A stretch of 64,000 nt of DNA. It comes from Yersinia entomophaga. GTDB taxonomy: Bacteria > Pseudomonadota > Gammaproteobacteria > Enterobacterales > Enterobacteriaceae. This document shows positions 40,177 through 50,211 of this stretch, in pieces. The position numbers were made by a program, and so were the translations under genes. A model generated the notes under the pieces. The model was not told where the DNA came from. It ran no database searches and was given only the letters and a program-made list of their open reading frames with translations. The stretch covers positions 3,966,074 through 4,030,073 of the forward strand of contig NZ_CP010029.1 of assembly GCF_001656035.1 (NCBI RefSeq), given 5' to 3'. Each line of letters starts with the position of its first letter. The first letter of the stretch is position 1.

Positions 40177-40473
40177 ATGCCTGCAGAATTTATTATCGAG
40201 AGTATTGACGCTGGTGTTGGCGTGATGATTGACCTGTTCGAGGTCGATTTACAGTTATTTGGCGGCGATGTGATTCGCTCTCACTCGGGAACTCATTGCT
40301 ACTATACGATGCTATCTGGAAAGGTCCTCAATATTCAGCCTATCCAATCGTAGTTGAAGGGGGGCGAAGTTAAGTCAAAAGGGACATACTCGTAGCTTTC
40401 CCAATTAACAGAAGATTGGTCAGACGATGCTTTTCGCTCTGAAATGAAGATTTTTCACTTATACCTTGGTTAA
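40177..40473 (+). pseudogene. Remnant of phage minor tail protein L
   Basis: MPAEFIIESIDAGVGVMIDLFEVDLQLFGGDV resembles the N-terminus of lambda-like tail protein L. After about 45 codons the match shifts frame to WKGPQYSAYPIVVEGGEVKSKG and then meets TAG. The rest of the gene is gone. It supports a lambdoid origin for the island. Confidence 0.6.
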
Positions 40474-41157
40474 ACTGCTGATTCAACGAGAAAGCAAAGA
40501 TCACATGGTTAATGTAAACAGAAGTTATACTTCATAATTGTAAATGGTTATTATTGTTATTTGTGTTTTAAACGGTTATACGCGTCCAATATAAGAAGGC
40601 TAAATGCAACTTATTTTGTTTAAATTACGGTTTAATAAGTTTGAGCCATGGAGGGAGAGAATGACTCAAACGGATAAAAAAATATGCACTCAAATGGCTT
40701 TAATGGATAATGGCATAAATTTATTTTCAGGTCGGAATCCAACCGGTTAAGGCTAAGTGCTTTGATATATAAGATAAAAAACAGATGATAAACACAATAA
40801 AAAGGCGAGGGATAGAGTGATGCAGATGAAAGTCACGGAAAACGACTGACGGTACAGTTTACGGATTAATAAAGACGTCATAGTTGGAATCTCAACGTTA
40901 CTGCAGCGTGAATTTAATCCATAGGGTATTGTTTCTTTATGTGATTAATCCATATCTACATTATTAATGATTATAGGATGGTTACCTTTTTGGCATTCAT
41001 GTTTTCCTGCCTATTTGAATTAATTTCGTCCTTTCTGTGAACTTAATCACACTTATTTATTTGTTACAAAAATAACAAACTAGGTAATACCTTCACTCTT
41101 TATCAAACTAAGCCATACTGAAAAACAACTTGATTTTACTGCGGAGCTATTCTCTTT
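40474..41157. other. Intergenic stretch with one possible 29-codon ORF
   Basis: At 40661-40750 a 29-codon frame (MTQTDKKICTQMALMDNGIN...) has an excellent GGAGGGAGAGA before its ATG, so a tiny protein is possible. Otherwise AT-rich DNA without recognisable genes. No duplicate of the tRNA-Lys 3' end (attR) is visible. Confidence 0.35.
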
Positions 41158-42645
41158 ATGAAGAACCCGACGCTTATTCAATTTTTCCATTGGTATTCCC
41201 CAGGAGGAGGTCAACTTTGGCAAGAGGTTAGTGATAAAGCCTCGCAACTGAGAGAGATAGGAATAACAATAGTCTGGCTTCCGCCTGCGTATAAAGGTGC
41301 GTCTGGTGGTTATTCAGTGGGCTATGACACATATGATTTATTTGATTTAGGCGAGTTTGAGCAAAAAGGGAATCGTGCGACAAAATATGGTGATAGAGAG
41401 GCATTACAGGCTGCAGTTGAGCGTTTGCAAGAATGCGAGATTCAGGTTCTGTATGATGTGGTATTCAATCACAAAATGGGGGCGGACGAGAAAGAACCGG
41501 TAAGAGTATCGAATGTTGAAGAGAATAACCGTAATCAAATTGCTGACGAAATAATAGACGCTCAAGCTTATATACGCTTTACGTTTCCCGCCCGCTCAGG
41601 CCAGTATTCTCAATTTATTTGGGATCAGACTTGTTTTAGCGGGATAGATTCTATTGAAGACCCATCGGCTAATGGCATATTCAAGATTATTAATGATTAT
41701 GGTAATGATGGTTGGAACGATCAGGTCGATGACGAGTTAGGTAATTTCGATTACCTGATGGGGGCTAATATAGAGTTTCGTAACCCTGCCGTGGTGGAGG
41801 AATTAAAGTACTGGGGACGTTGGCTATTGGACTCATTACCCTGTAATGGTTTCCGTCTGGATGCGGTTAAACATATTCCTGCATGGTTCTATAAAGAGTG
41901 GATAGATCATGTTCGGGATCATGCTCAGCATGACCTTTTGGTTATTGCAGAATACTGGTCGCCTGATATTGGTAAACTTCAGAAATATCTCGAGCAGGTG
42001 GAAGGTAAACTTATGTTGTTTGATGTGGCGTTACAACATAAGTTTCATCAAGCTTCAAAGTCTGGTGATAGTTTCGATCTCGCTCAAATATTTGCCAATA
42101 CATTGGTGGATACCAATCCTATGAATGCGGTTACGCTGGTGGCTAATCACGACACCCAACCGCTTCAGTCCCTCGAGTCCCCGGTCGAACCCTGGTTTAA
42201 ACCTCTGGCATATGCATTAATTTTATTAAGGGAGCAGGGGGTTCCTTGTATTTTTCACCCTGATCTTTATGGTGCTAGTTATCAGGATGAAGGCGACGAC
42301 GGGGAGGTGTATCAAATAGATATGCCGATAATTCCAGAATTGGAGCCGCTTATTCAGGCGAGGCAGAAATTTGCTCACGGCGCGCAGACGGAATATTTTG
42401 ATGATAATAACTGTATTGCATTTGTGCGTTCAGGCAATGAAAACCAACCCGGCTGTATTGTTATCATGACTAACGGTGCTGAAGCTGAGAAAAATATTTT
42501 TTTAGGTGAAGATTTCAAACATCTTCGATTCGGCGATTTTTTAGGTAATCGAAAAGATATCGTTATTATTGATGAGCAGGGGCATGGGGTGTTTAGGGTT
42601 AATGGTGGCAGTGTAAGTCTGTGGGTACAGGAAGAGTTCCTGTGA
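41158..42645 (+). CDS. amyA: Cytoplasmic alpha-amylase AmyA
   Basis: 495 residues, same length as E. coli AmyA. GH13 enzyme hydrolysing maltodextrins in the cytoplasm; no signal peptide. Conserved blocks: [18 protein letters not shown] with the nucleophile Asp, IAEYWS with the acid Glu, and [10 protein letters not shown]. In E. coli amyA lies beside the flagellar fli genes; here it sits after a phage island. Only weak GGAG-like bases (GCGGAGC) precede the ATG. Confidence 0.96.
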   Translation: MKNPTLIQFFHWYSPGGGQLWQEVSDKASQLREIGITIVWLPPAYKGASGGYSVGYDTYDLFDLGEFEQKGNRATKYGDREALQAAVERLQECEIQVLYDVVFNHKMGADEKEPVRVSNVEENNRNQIADEIIDAQAYIRFTFPARSGQYSQFIWDQTCFSGIDSIEDPSANGIFKIINDYGNDGWNDQVDDELGNFDYLMGANIEFRNPAVVEELKYWGRWLLDSLPCNGFRLDAVKHIPAWFYKEWIDHVRDHAQHDLLVIAEYWSPDIGKLQKYLEQVEGKLMLFDVALQHKFHQASKSGDSFDLAQIFANTLVDTNPMNAVTLVANHDTQPLQSLESPVEPWFKPLAYALILLREQGVPCIFHPDLYGASYQDEGDDGEVYQIDMPIIPELEPLIQARQKFAHGAQTEYFDDNNCIAFVRSGNENQPGCIVIMTNGAEAEKNIFLGEDFKHLRFGDFLGNRKDIVIIDEQGHGVFRVNGGSVSLWVQEEFL

Positions 42646-42882
42646 GCTCAGAGGCGTTACATATGCAGTTAAGTTTGTTAGTAGCTGACTAATAATTAAG
42701 TAAATGTAATGTTTATGTTTTCCTATTTGTTTTTATTTTGCCCTTTTGTACTGAAAAATTACTATTTTTAGTGCTTCATACTTTATACCTATTTGTGATT
42801 AGCTTCAGAAACTGAAAGGTTATAAGGTAATGGTATCGCTTATTTGTGTGATAAATCGACGAGTTAACAAAGGGAGTAACAA

Positions 42883-43638
42883 ATGCGATTTGAAAACAAA
42901 GTGGTCGTTATTACCGGTGGTGGTAATGGGATGGGGGAAGCTGCCGCCCGTCGTTTCTCTTCTGAAGGTGCAATTGTGGTACTAGCTGACTGGAATCAGG
43001 ACGCCGCTGAATCAGTTGCGCGCTCTTTGCCAGAAGGTAAAGCATTAGCATATCCAATCGATGTCTCTGACCATGTAGCCGTTAAAAAGATGATGGACAG
43101 TATTGCTGAAAAATTCGGTAGAATTGATGTGTTACTGAATAATGCGGGTGTTCATGTTGCGGGTAGCGTTCTGGAAACAACGGTTGAAGATTGGCGCCGT
43201 ATTGCCGGAGTGGATATTGACGGGGTCGTGTTCTGCTCTAAATTTGCACTTCCTTATTTATTGAAAACCAAAGGAAGTATTGTTAATACGGCATCTGTCT
43301 CAGGTCTAGGTGGTGACTGGGGTGCGGCGTATTACTGTGCTGCCAAAGGTGCTGTCGTCAACCTGACTCGTGCAATGGCATTAGATCACGGTGGTGATGG
43401 CGTCCGTATTAACTCGGTATGCCCGAGTTTAGTAAAAACAAATATGACCAACGGTTGGCCACAAGAAATCCGTGATAAGTTCAACGAACGTATCGCATTA
43501 GGCCGCGCAGCTGAGCCAGAAGAAGTGGCCGCGGTGATGGCGTTCCTTGCCAGCGATGATGCTAGCTTCATCAACGGAGCAAACATTCCGGTTGATGGTG
43601 GTGCGACTGCATCAGACGGTCAGCCCAAAATTGTCTGA
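42883..43638 (+). CDS. budC: meso-2,3-butanediol dehydrogenase / acetoin reductase (SDR)
   Basis: 251 residues. NAD-dependent short-chain dehydrogenase: TGGGNGMGE nucleotide motif (about 11-19), NNAG, catalytic Ser in NTASVSG and YYCAAKG. The whole chain agrees closely by eye with the 251-residue meso-2,3-butanediol dehydrogenase SlaC of Serratia marcescens, including the C-terminal GGATASDGQPKIV. It interconverts acetoin and 2,3-butanediol. GGGAG precedes the ATG. No budAB genes are adjacent. Confidence 0.88.
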   Translation: MRFENKVVVITGGGNGMGEAAARRFSSEGAIVVLADWNQDAAESVARSLPEGKALAYPIDVSDHVAVKKMMDSIAEKFGRIDVLLNNAGVHVAGSVLETTVEDWRRIAGVDIDGVVFCSKFALPYLLKTKGSIVNTASVSGLGGDWGAAYYCAAKGAVVNLTRAMALDHGGDGVRINSVCPSLVKTNMTNGWPQEIRDKFNERIALGRAAEPEEVAAVMAFLASDDASFINGANIPVDGGATASDGQPKIV

Positions 43639-43928
43639 TTAAACGTTCAAGCGTTTTACTCTGTTTACCTAGTCTGAGCTGAGTCCGAAAGTATGGCGAT
43701 TCAGCTCTGATGGCATTCCTTTCATCAATAAAATTATCTCTCCATCTACCTATCTGCCTAAGCCTTTCGTTGCTGTCTTCCCTGTTTTTAACTTATTTTT
43801 GAGGTGTTTCCTGCGTGATTCTGATTTTTACTGCTAATCTTTTTTAATCATTAAGCTAAAAAACATCGTTAAAATCGAAAAATTGCAATAACAAGAATCA
43901 ACTAATTCCTCAAAATAGGGGAGGTTAC

Positions 43929-43991
43929 ATGACTCTTGGTATTAAATTTTGCATTTTATTTATTTGTGTAGGTTTAATTACTATCAAATAG
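43929..43991 (+). CDS. Putative 20-residue hydrophobic peptide
   Basis: ATG 43929 is preceded by a very strong GGGGAGGTTAC. The peptide MTLGIKFCILFICVGLITIK is almost wholly hydrophobic, like small membrane toxins or leaderless membrane peptides. No homologue comes to mind. 43639-43928 otherwise shows no gene. Confidence 0.35.
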   Translation: MTLGIKFCILFICVGLITIK

Positions 43992-44102
43992 CGCCTTTAT
44001 TAGCTTCATATTCTTATATCTTTTTTGAATAATTTATGACATTTAACTCTTGGTCATCCCTACGTAAGTTAACAGCTACATTATGAGCCAAGGTGTACAA
44101 CG

Positions 44103-44357
44103 ATGATTTTTGTCATTTTATGGTTTGTTATTGCCGGATTAAGTGAGTTTTTAGTTTGGGGCCGCCCTTTACTTATGGCGCTGTTATCACTGATATTCTT
44201 AGCTGTAGGGGGACTATGGATTTATAAGGTGAGAAAGATACAGGTTAATACTTTGTTACCGTCAGAAGGAAAAACAAAGCGTATCAGTAACCTAAACCTG
44301 ATCTTTTCCGTAGGTATTCTGGCTATTCATGCGATTACGCTTTTATTGTTTGGCTAA
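44103..44357 (+). CDS. Small integral membrane protein
   Basis: 84 residues with AAGGTG before the ATG. Three hydrophobic segments (about 3-20, 23-41, 66-83) separated by a basic loop (KVRKIQ... GKTKR). No recognised family. It lies downstream of the 20-residue peptide, possibly in the same transcript. Confidence 0.6.
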   Translation: MIFVILWFVIAGLSEFLVWGRPLLMALLSLIFLAVGGLWIYKVRKIQVNTLLPSEGKTKRISNLNLIFSVGILAIHAITLLLFG

Positions 44358-44543
44358 TTCAATCAATGTTTTGTTTAATTTCTGTTCGATCATATCTTTA
44401 AGCTATTTGTTGATATCGGTTGTCATGAATATGACTAATTATGCCAATAGTTCCAGCCGAGTATCCGCATCCATGCAGCTAAACTCCAACAGATTACAGC
44501 TGAGTTCAGTGCTAGGGAAAGGCCTGAGTGGTCGAGAAAGAAG

Positions 44544-44777
44544 TTAAAGGGAAATCAGGTAGATAAGATACGGAATTACCGCCCACCTTCCGTAGGTGAT
44601 AGTGAGACGTAAAGCTTCGATTGAACGTTTGCTACCCACAATATTATATTGTGCGATCGGAGCAAAGGTTGGAAACAGCGGAATTAACCCGGCAATTTAG
44701 TAGTTTCACGTTTTGAATAACAGAGCAATAAGAATCACGACTACTGCGCCTAACAATGCTTTGATTAACAGACTCAT
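44544..44777 (-). pseudogene. glpM: glpM pseudogene
   Basis: The minus strand reads MSLLIKALLGAVVVILIALLFKT-stop-NY-stop-IAGLIPLFPTFAPIAQY..., which matches the E. coli membrane protein GlpM. Two stops replace Lys and Tyr codons early in the gene, and a third stop truncates the C-terminal third. In E. coli GlpM affects glycerol-3-phosphate metabolism and envelope properties. The gene is dead here. 44358-44543 holds no other gene. Confidence 0.8.
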
Positions 44778-44838
44778 ACCAATAGATGGGATCAGCATGG
44801 TAACAGTTTACTTGTTGATAATTAATAAATTGTAACTA

Positions 44839-44865
44839 ACAGACCCAATGGGTATTTGGGTCTGT
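44839..44865. terminator. Hairpin after yecF
   Basis: ACAGACCCA (44839-44847) pairs perfectly with TGGGTCTGT (44857-44865). Poor T-tail on the minus strand; may still end yecF. Confidence 0.5.
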
Positions 44866-44882
44866 ATCAGACGCGCGTAATG

Positions 44883-45107
44883 TTATTGGCGGAAGGCGTG
44901 TTTGATTTGTGCAATGGTATTTTCGAACACTTCTGCCTGGGTTTTGTCTTCTATCAGAGGTAAGGATCTTTCCATCTTCAGAATAACTTTACCTGCGTCT
45001 GCCTGGCCAATTGCCTTGAGCATCAATGTCAGCGTGGTTTTCAGGCATGTAACTTCGTGAGCTAAAGTCTCAAGATCGGCGGCAGTAGTGAAGTCTGTGT
45101 TACTCAT
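44883..45107 (-). CDS. yecF: DUF2594 protein YecF
   Basis: 74 residues, the usual length. [34 protein letters not shown] matches E. coli YecF, a small cytoplasmic helical protein of unknown role. AGGAG precedes the ATG. In E. coli it lies by uvrY with sdiA nearby; no sdiA is seen here. Confidence 0.93.
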   Translation of the reverse strand: MSNTDFTTAADLETLAHEVTCLKTTLTLMLKAIGQADAGKVILKMERSLPLIEDKTQAEVFENTIAQIKHAFRQ

Positions 45108-45843
45108 AGTGTCTCCTAATGGACATTGTTGCCGCGTGGCTTATCCTCATATTGGCGTGCCATTGAGGTTAAAAGCAGCATTTTTTACAGTTACCTCATT
45201 ATATCACAGCGTAATGAATAACTCTGCGCACGGTAATTATTTGTTAGGATACACACAGATACTGAATACTCTCTACGGAATTCGGATAATTCTCAACTGA
45301 GCCACATAATGAATTTTTATGCTAAATAACTAAGAACTTGTGCGTTTACTTAATTAAGTTCATAAAGTTTACGGTTAGCCATATGTTTAAATAATGACGA
45401 TAGAAGACTAATTCAGGTTTTTTAATGTGGTAATCCTGTAACTGTGGCAGAGTTGGCATGCTAGGAATTATTCTTATATGATGAATGTTTGTGCAGAAAG
45501 TAATTATTCATAACAGTATCAGGTGGTTGTCTTTTTTAAATTAGAAAAATAACTTGTTGTAAACTATTTATTGCACTAATAATTAGTTATTTGAGTAGAT
45601 TGTGTTGTAAAATTCATCACTTATTTTGGGATGTATTTTCCTTTCGTTGACCGCTCCCTTTAATAGGCCGACTTGCCAAACTAATGGCGGATGAAAAGCG
45701 ATCGCGATAAAAATAATTCTGACCAAAATAGAGATGTAAAATTACAATTATTCTGTATTCATTCTTTGGCTGAAAACAAGTAATATCACTGCCGTAAACA
45801 AAGAGTGATTAGGTTACTCCCTTATTTTTTTGGAGAATTTTCT
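45108..45843. other. Intergenic region between yecF and uvrY
   Basis: About 735 AT-rich bases without an intact gene. It must contain the divergent promoters of yecF and uvrY. The site where E. coli carries sdiA is empty. I see no clear operator. Confidence 0.5.
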
Positions 45844-46500
45844 TTGATTAGCGTTCTTCTTGTTGATGACCACGAACTGGTGCGCGCAGGGATACGACGC
45901 ATTCTGGAAGATATCAGGGGTATCAAAGTTTCGGGTGAAGCGCAGTGTGGCGAGGATGCGGTAAAATGGTGTCGCAATAATACTGTTGATATCGTTTTGA
46001 TGGATATGAATATGCCTGGTATTGGTGGGTTGGAAGCCACGCGGAAAATTCTCCGTTTCTCCCCAGATATCAAAGTCATCATGTTAACCATTCATACGGA
46101 GAATCCGTTACCGGCCAAGGTGATGCAGGCAGGCGCAGGAGGATATCTGAGCAAAGGCGCTGCGCCGCAAGATGTGATCAATGCGATTCGGGCCGTTCAT
46201 TCGGGTCAGCGTTACATTGCTTCTGATATCGCGCAACAGATGGCATTGAGCCAGCTAGAGCCGCAGGTTGATACACCTTTTGCCTGTCTTTCCGAGCGCG
46301 AATTGCAAATCATGCTAATGATAACTAAAGGTCAAAAGGTGAATGAAATCTCGGAGCAACTTCATCTCAGTCCTAAAACAGTGAATAGCTATCGTTACCG
46401 GATGTTTAGTAAACTAAATATAAGTGGTGATGTTGAATTGACCCATTTGGCGATTCGCCACGGTCTGTTTAACGCGGAGACATTGTCAAATAGTGACTGA
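45844..46500 (+). CDS. uvrY: Response regulator UvrY
   Basis: 218 residues. Partner of BarA; when phosphorylated it activates the CsrB/CsrC sRNAs and so controls motility, biofilm and carbon metabolism. Receiver domain with VDDHE and phospho-Asp in VLMDMNMPG, then a LuxR-type helix-turn-helix ([15 protein letters not shown]...). TTG 45844 is the start: GGAG stands eight bases before it and the product then matches E. coli UvrY, which also begins [10 protein letters not shown] and has 218 residues. uvrC overlaps by eight bases. Confidence 0.95.
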   Translation: MISVLLVDDHELVRAGIRRILEDIRGIKVSGEAQCGEDAVKWCRNNTVDIVLMDMNMPGIGGLEATRKILRFSPDIKVIMLTIHTENPLPAKVMQAGAGGYLSKGAAPQDVINAIRAVHSGQRYIASDIAQQMALSQLEPQVDTPFACLSERELQIMLMITKGQKVNEISEQLHLSPKTVNSYRYRMFSKLNISGDVELTHLAIRHGLFNAETLSNSD

Positions 46501-48325
46501 ATGCTTTGATGCAAAAGAGTTTTTGAAAACAGTAACCAGCCAGCCCGGCGTCTATCGTATGTATGATGCCAAGGGTACTGTTATCTATGTTGGTAAAGCG
46601 AAAGATTTGAAAAAGCGACTTACCAGCTATTTCCGCACGCAGGTAAATAGCCGCAAAACCGAAACATTAGTTAAGAACATCGCTCAAATTGATGTCACTG
46701 TTACGCATACAGAAACTGAGGCGCTGTTGCTTGAACATAATTACATCAAGCTTTACCAACCTAGATATAATGTGTTGCTGCGGGATGACAAATCATACCC
46801 ACTTATTTTTCTCAGCGCAGATACTCATCCTCGCCTTGCTACGTATCGCGGAGCCAAACATGAGAAGGGCGAATATTTTGGGCCTTTCCCCAATTCCTAT
46901 GCTGTGCGCGAAACGCTAGCTTTGTTACAAAAACTTTTTCCGATTCGACAGTGTGAAAACAGCGTTTACCGCAATCGCTCCCGTCCTTGCTTACAGTATC
47001 AGATTGGTCGTTGCCTGGGACCTTGCGTGAGTGGGTTAGTCAGCGATGAAGAATATCAACGTCAGGTTGATTACGTTAGGCTATTTCTTTCCGGTAAAGA
47101 TCAACAAGTACTAACTCAATTGATTTCTCGCATGGAAAATGCCAGCCAATTGCTGCATTTTGAAGAGGCGGCTCGTATTCGGGATCAAATTCAGGCTGTT
47201 CGACGAGTCACAGAAAAACAGTTTGTTTCCGGGAATAGCGAAGATCTGGATGTGATTGGTGTCGCCTTTGACTCGGGGTTAGCGTGTGTGCACGTTCTGT
47301 TTATTCGGCAAGGTAAAGTGCTGGGAAGCCGCAGTTACTTTCCTAAAGTGCCGAATGGTACTGAGCTGAGCGAGGTGGTGCAGACTTTCGTTGGTCAGTT
47401 TTATTTACAGGGCAGTCAGGCGCGAACCTTACCAGGGGAGATTTTGCTTGATTTTGCATTGGTAGAAAAAGATCTACTGGCTGAATCCTTAAGCGAACTT
47501 GCGGGACGAAAAATTCAGATTCAAAGCCGACCGCGAGGTGATAGAGCGCGTTATCTTAAACTAGCGCGGACCAATGCGGCGACGGCGTTAGTCACCAAGC
47601 TATCGCAACAGTCAACTATCCACCAGCGAATGAAAGCATTGGCGGAAACGTTGAAGTTGAATGAGATAAACCGCATGGAGTGCTTTGACATTAGCCATAC
47701 CATGGGGGAGCAGACGGTTGCCTCATGCGTTGTTTTCGATGCGAATGGGCCGGTGAAGTCAGAGTATCGGCGCTACAATATTACCGGAATTACTCCGGGT
47801 GATGATTACGCGGCAATGAATCAGGTGTTAAAACGTCGTTACGGCAAAGCAATAGATGAGCAAAAAGTTCCCGATGTTATTTTTATCGACGGCGGAAAAG
47901 GCCAGTTGGGTCAGGCTATTGAGGTTTTTTCCGAACTGGATGTGCCTTGGAACAAACAAAAACCTTTATTAATAGGTGTAGCTAAAGGGAGTGACCGTAA
48001 GGCTGGGTTGGAAACGCTATTCTTTGCCGCAGAAGGTGAGGGGATATCGCTACCTTCTGATTCGCCAGCGCTGCATTTGATCCAGCATATTCGTGATGAA
48101 TCGCATAATCATGCAATCACGGGCCACCGACAGAGAAGATCAAAAGTAAAAAATACCAGTGCATTAGAGCTGATAGAAGGCGTTGGTCCGAAACGGCGGC
48201 AAATACTGTTGAAGTATATGGGCGGACTTCAACCGTTACTTAACGCCAGCGTCGAGGAAATTGCAAAAGTGCCAAGTATTTCACAAGCATTGGCAGAAAA
48301 GATCTACAATGCATTGAAACACTGA
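46493..48325 (+). CDS. uvrC: Excinuclease ABC subunit C
   Basis: 610 residues, same as E. coli. Makes both incisions in nucleotide excision repair. N-terminal GIY-YIG domain (GVYRMYD... [14 protein letters not shown]), UVR motif ([18 protein letters not shown]), RNase-H-like C-terminal nuclease (FDISHTMG) and tandem helix-hairpin-helix end ([10 protein letters not shown]). GTG start within the end of uvrY gives translational coupling. Confidence 0.97.
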   Translation: MTECFDAKEFLKTVTSQPGVYRMYDAKGTVIYVGKAKDLKKRLTSYFRTQVNSRKTETLVKNIAQIDVTVTHTETEALLLEHNYIKLYQPRYNVLLRDDKSYPLIFLSADTHPRLATYRGAKHEKGEYFGPFPNSYAVRETLALLQKLFPIRQCENSVYRNRSRPCLQYQIGRCLGPCVSGLVSDEEYQRQVDYVRLFLSGKDQQVLTQLISRMENASQLLHFEEAARIRDQIQAVRRVTEKQFVSGNSEDLDVIGVAFDSGLACVHVLFIRQGKVLGSRSYFPKVPNGTELSEVVQTFVGQFYLQGSQARTLPGEILLDFALVEKDLLAESLSELAGRKIQIQSRPRGDRARYLKLARTNAATALVTKLSQQSTIHQRMKALAETLKLNEINRMECFDISHTMGEQTVASCVVFDANGPVKSEYRRYNITGITPGDDYAAMNQVLKRRYGKAIDEQKVPDVIFIDGGKGQLGQAIEVFSELDVPWNKQKPLLIGVAKGSDRKAGLETLFFAAEGEGISLPSDSPALHLIQHIRDESHNHAITGHRQRRSKVKNTSALELIEGVGPKRRQILLKYMGGLQPLLNASVEEIAKVPSISQALAEKIYNALKH

Positions 48326-48383
48326 GCGTAATATTGCACCATACTCATTATATCCTTACTCGCCAGATAGCTATAGAAGCATT

Positions 48384-48932
48384 ATGCAATTGAATATACC
48401 GACTTGGCTCACCCTGTTTCGTGTTGCACTTATCCCATTCTTTGTTCTGGCATTTTACCTGCCATTCGTTTGGGCCCCGGTGTTGTGTGCTGGCATTTTT
48501 GTATTCGCAGCAGCAACCGATTGGTTCGATGGATTTTTAGCTCGCCGCTGGAAGCAAACGACCCGTTTTGGTGCGTTTCTTGATCCAGTAGCGGATAAAG
48601 TGATGGTTGCCGTAGCATTGGTGCTGGTTGCCGAATATTATCACCAATGGTGGATTACTTTACCGGCAGCCACCATGATCGCTCGTGAGATCATTATTTC
48701 CTCGCTACGCGAGTGGATGGCAGAAATCGGCAAGCGTAGCAGCGTTGCGGTGTCCTGGATTGGTAAAGTCAAAACGACGGCGCAAATGATGTCATTGGTT
48801 GGTTTATTATGGCGTCCAACGGCTTACGTAGAGTTGGCTAGTTTTGTTCTACTTTATATCGCTGCGGTGCTGACTTTCTGGTCAATGTTCCAATATTTAA
48901 GCGCAGCCTGGAAAGATTTGCTCGAACCTTGA
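48384..48932 (+). CDS. pgsA: CDP-diacylglycerol-glycerol-3-phosphate 3-phosphatidyltransferase
   Basis: 182 residues, inner membrane. Makes phosphatidylglycerophosphate, the committed step to phosphatidylglycerol and cardiolipin. The CDP-alcohol phosphotransferase motif is intact at [20 protein letters not shown] followed by LDPVADK. It is third in the uvrY-uvrC-pgsA string, followed by tRNA genes as in E. coli. Confidence 0.97.
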   Translation: MQLNIPTWLTLFRVALIPFFVLAFYLPFVWAPVLCAGIFVFAAATDWFDGFLARRWKQTTRFGAFLDPVADKVMVAVALVLVAEYYHQWWITLPAATMIAREIIISSLREWMAEIGKRSSVAVSWIGKVKTTAQMMSLVGLLWRPTAYVELASFVLLYIAAVLTFWSMFQYLSAAWKDLLEP

Positions 48933-48982
48933 TCGAAGTGCCGCAAAAATCAGCAAACGGACGTTTTAGATTGATAATTTTA

Positions 48983-49010
48983 TTGACTCATTGCGTCAGG
49001 TAAGTAGAAT
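48983..49010 (+). promoter_or_regulatory. Promoter of the tRNA-Gly-Cys-Leu operon
   Basis: TTGACT (48983-48988), 16-base spacer, TAGAAT (49005-49010), then a GC-containing discriminator (GCATCGC). About 67 bases before tRNA-Gly. Confidence 0.65.
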
Positions 49011-49076
49011 GCATCGCATCAGACGGCAGCAACGAAACGCCGAAAGATAGCAAAAAAATCAGTAAGTTCTGATGTT

Positions 49077-49152
<76 letters not shown>

Positions 49153-49206
49153 AATTTGGCAGGCTTGCAGAAATGCTAGTCTCAGCAGTAAGGCAATGAA
49201 GAATAC

Positions 49207-49280
49207 GGCGCGTTGGCAGAGTGGCCATGCTACGGATTGCAAATCCGTCTACCTCGGTTCGACTCCGGGACGCGCCTCCA
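49207..49280 (+). tRNA. tRNA-Cys (GCA)
   Basis: 74 bases with CCA. Acceptor GGCGCGT/ACGCGCC, anticodon stem GGATT/AATCC around GCA. Second gene of the conserved tRNA trio. Confidence 0.96.
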
Positions 49281-49290
49281 ATTTTCCTGA

Positions 49291-49376
49291 GCCCGGGTGG
49301 TGAAATCGGTAGACACAAGGGATTTAAAATCCCTCGGCTTATGGCTGTGCGGGTTCAAGTCCCGCCCCGGGCACCA
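49291..49376 (+). tRNA. tRNA-Leu (TAA)
   Basis: 86 bases with CCA and a long variable arm. Acceptor GCCCGGG/CCCGGGC, anticodon loop TTTAAAA giving TAA. The P2-like remnant begins soon after it, so it may be the attachment site, though no duplicated end is seen. Confidence 0.95.
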
Positions 49377-49420
49377 TGGAAAATAGTATAAGTAAAACAA
49401 AGCAGTATGAGTATGTCGTT

Positions 49421-49444
49421 AACCGCCGAGAGGCGGTTTTTTTG
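49421..49444 (+). terminator. Terminator of the tRNA operon
   Basis: AACCGCC pairs with GGCGGTT around GAGA, followed by seven T. Confidence 0.9.
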
Positions 49445-49629
49445 TTTCTGGCGTCTGCCGAATTTGGCGAAGTGGCGACCAAATGACTACATTGTGTCTA
49501 CGACCTTTTTGCCCCCGTTTAAAGCCCTGCCAAATCAGCATCAGCTTGCGCTGGATAAAATTCTCCTAGAACTGAATTGCTTCGGACATCTTTCTTGCAA
49601 CCAAAGGCGCTGATATAACCGATGGCACG

Positions 49630-50071
49630 TCACTGCGGGCAAATGGTCGCCAGTGCGGTGGCAATCTCCAAATTATCCAGCCTCGGTACGCCCGGAATAC
49701 GCGGCCGGACGCCGGTCACGATCTGGGCGGCTAACAGGGCTTTCATGCCGGTATAGCGGCCATTCTCGTCTGACCTGCCGATAATATTGGGAGTGATTTC
49801 GGCCGCATCGTTGCCGGTAGTCACGCGTACCACAATGTTGACCAGCTTGGTCTGCTCGGCAATGGCTAACAGTGATGGCGCCAGCGTATCTTTTTTCCTG
49901 GTTTTCCCCGGCGGCGGCCAATACATCGGTGATCAGTATCGGGGTATTGAGGGGAAAGGTCTTAGCGTCGGCGGTGCCGACCATGCCAACAATAGCGGTG
50001 GATACGGTGGAAATAACCCGTGTGCCTTCGTTAATTTCGAGGACACGGACGCCTTGGTGATAATCATTCAT
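49630..50071 (-). pseudogene. P2-like tail sheath (FI) fragment, frameshifted
   Basis: The start [32 protein letters not shown] is that of P2 tail sheath protein FI. Near 49895-49915 a single-base shift moves the match to the next frame ([19 protein letters not shown]... [21 protein letters not shown]), which stops at about residue 145 of some 390. An Ogr-type activator site lies 73-90 bases upstream. It is dead and 3'-truncated next to the tRNA operon. Confidence 0.82.
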
Positions 50072-50143
50072 ACAGTCAATTTTTGTGAATGGAGGGGTGA
50101 ACCTATGGTGACGAATTTGTGGGTGGGGGTACCAGATGAGGGA

Positions 50144-50161
50144 TGTGTGAGCTGTGGCACA
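50144..50161. promoter_or_regulatory. Putative Ogr/Delta activator site (P2 late promoter), copy a
   Basis: TGT-N12-ACA: TGTGTGAGCTGTGGCACA. P2 late promoters have this dyad centred about 55 bases before the transcription start. The distance to FI (ATG 50071) fits a minus-strand FI promoter. Confidence 0.7.
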
Positions 50162-50211
50162 ATAAAAAGCGCGGAATACATTCCAGGATAAAATTAAAGC
50201 TGTATCAGTCT

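Noticed and set aside
40700..41157. Right attachment site of the tRNA-Lys element
   Set aside because: No copy of the tRNA 3' end was found by eye; the site may be lost.
44839..44865. Hairpin as a riboswitch or sRNA
   Set aside because: A simple perfect stem after yecF is better explained as a transcript end.
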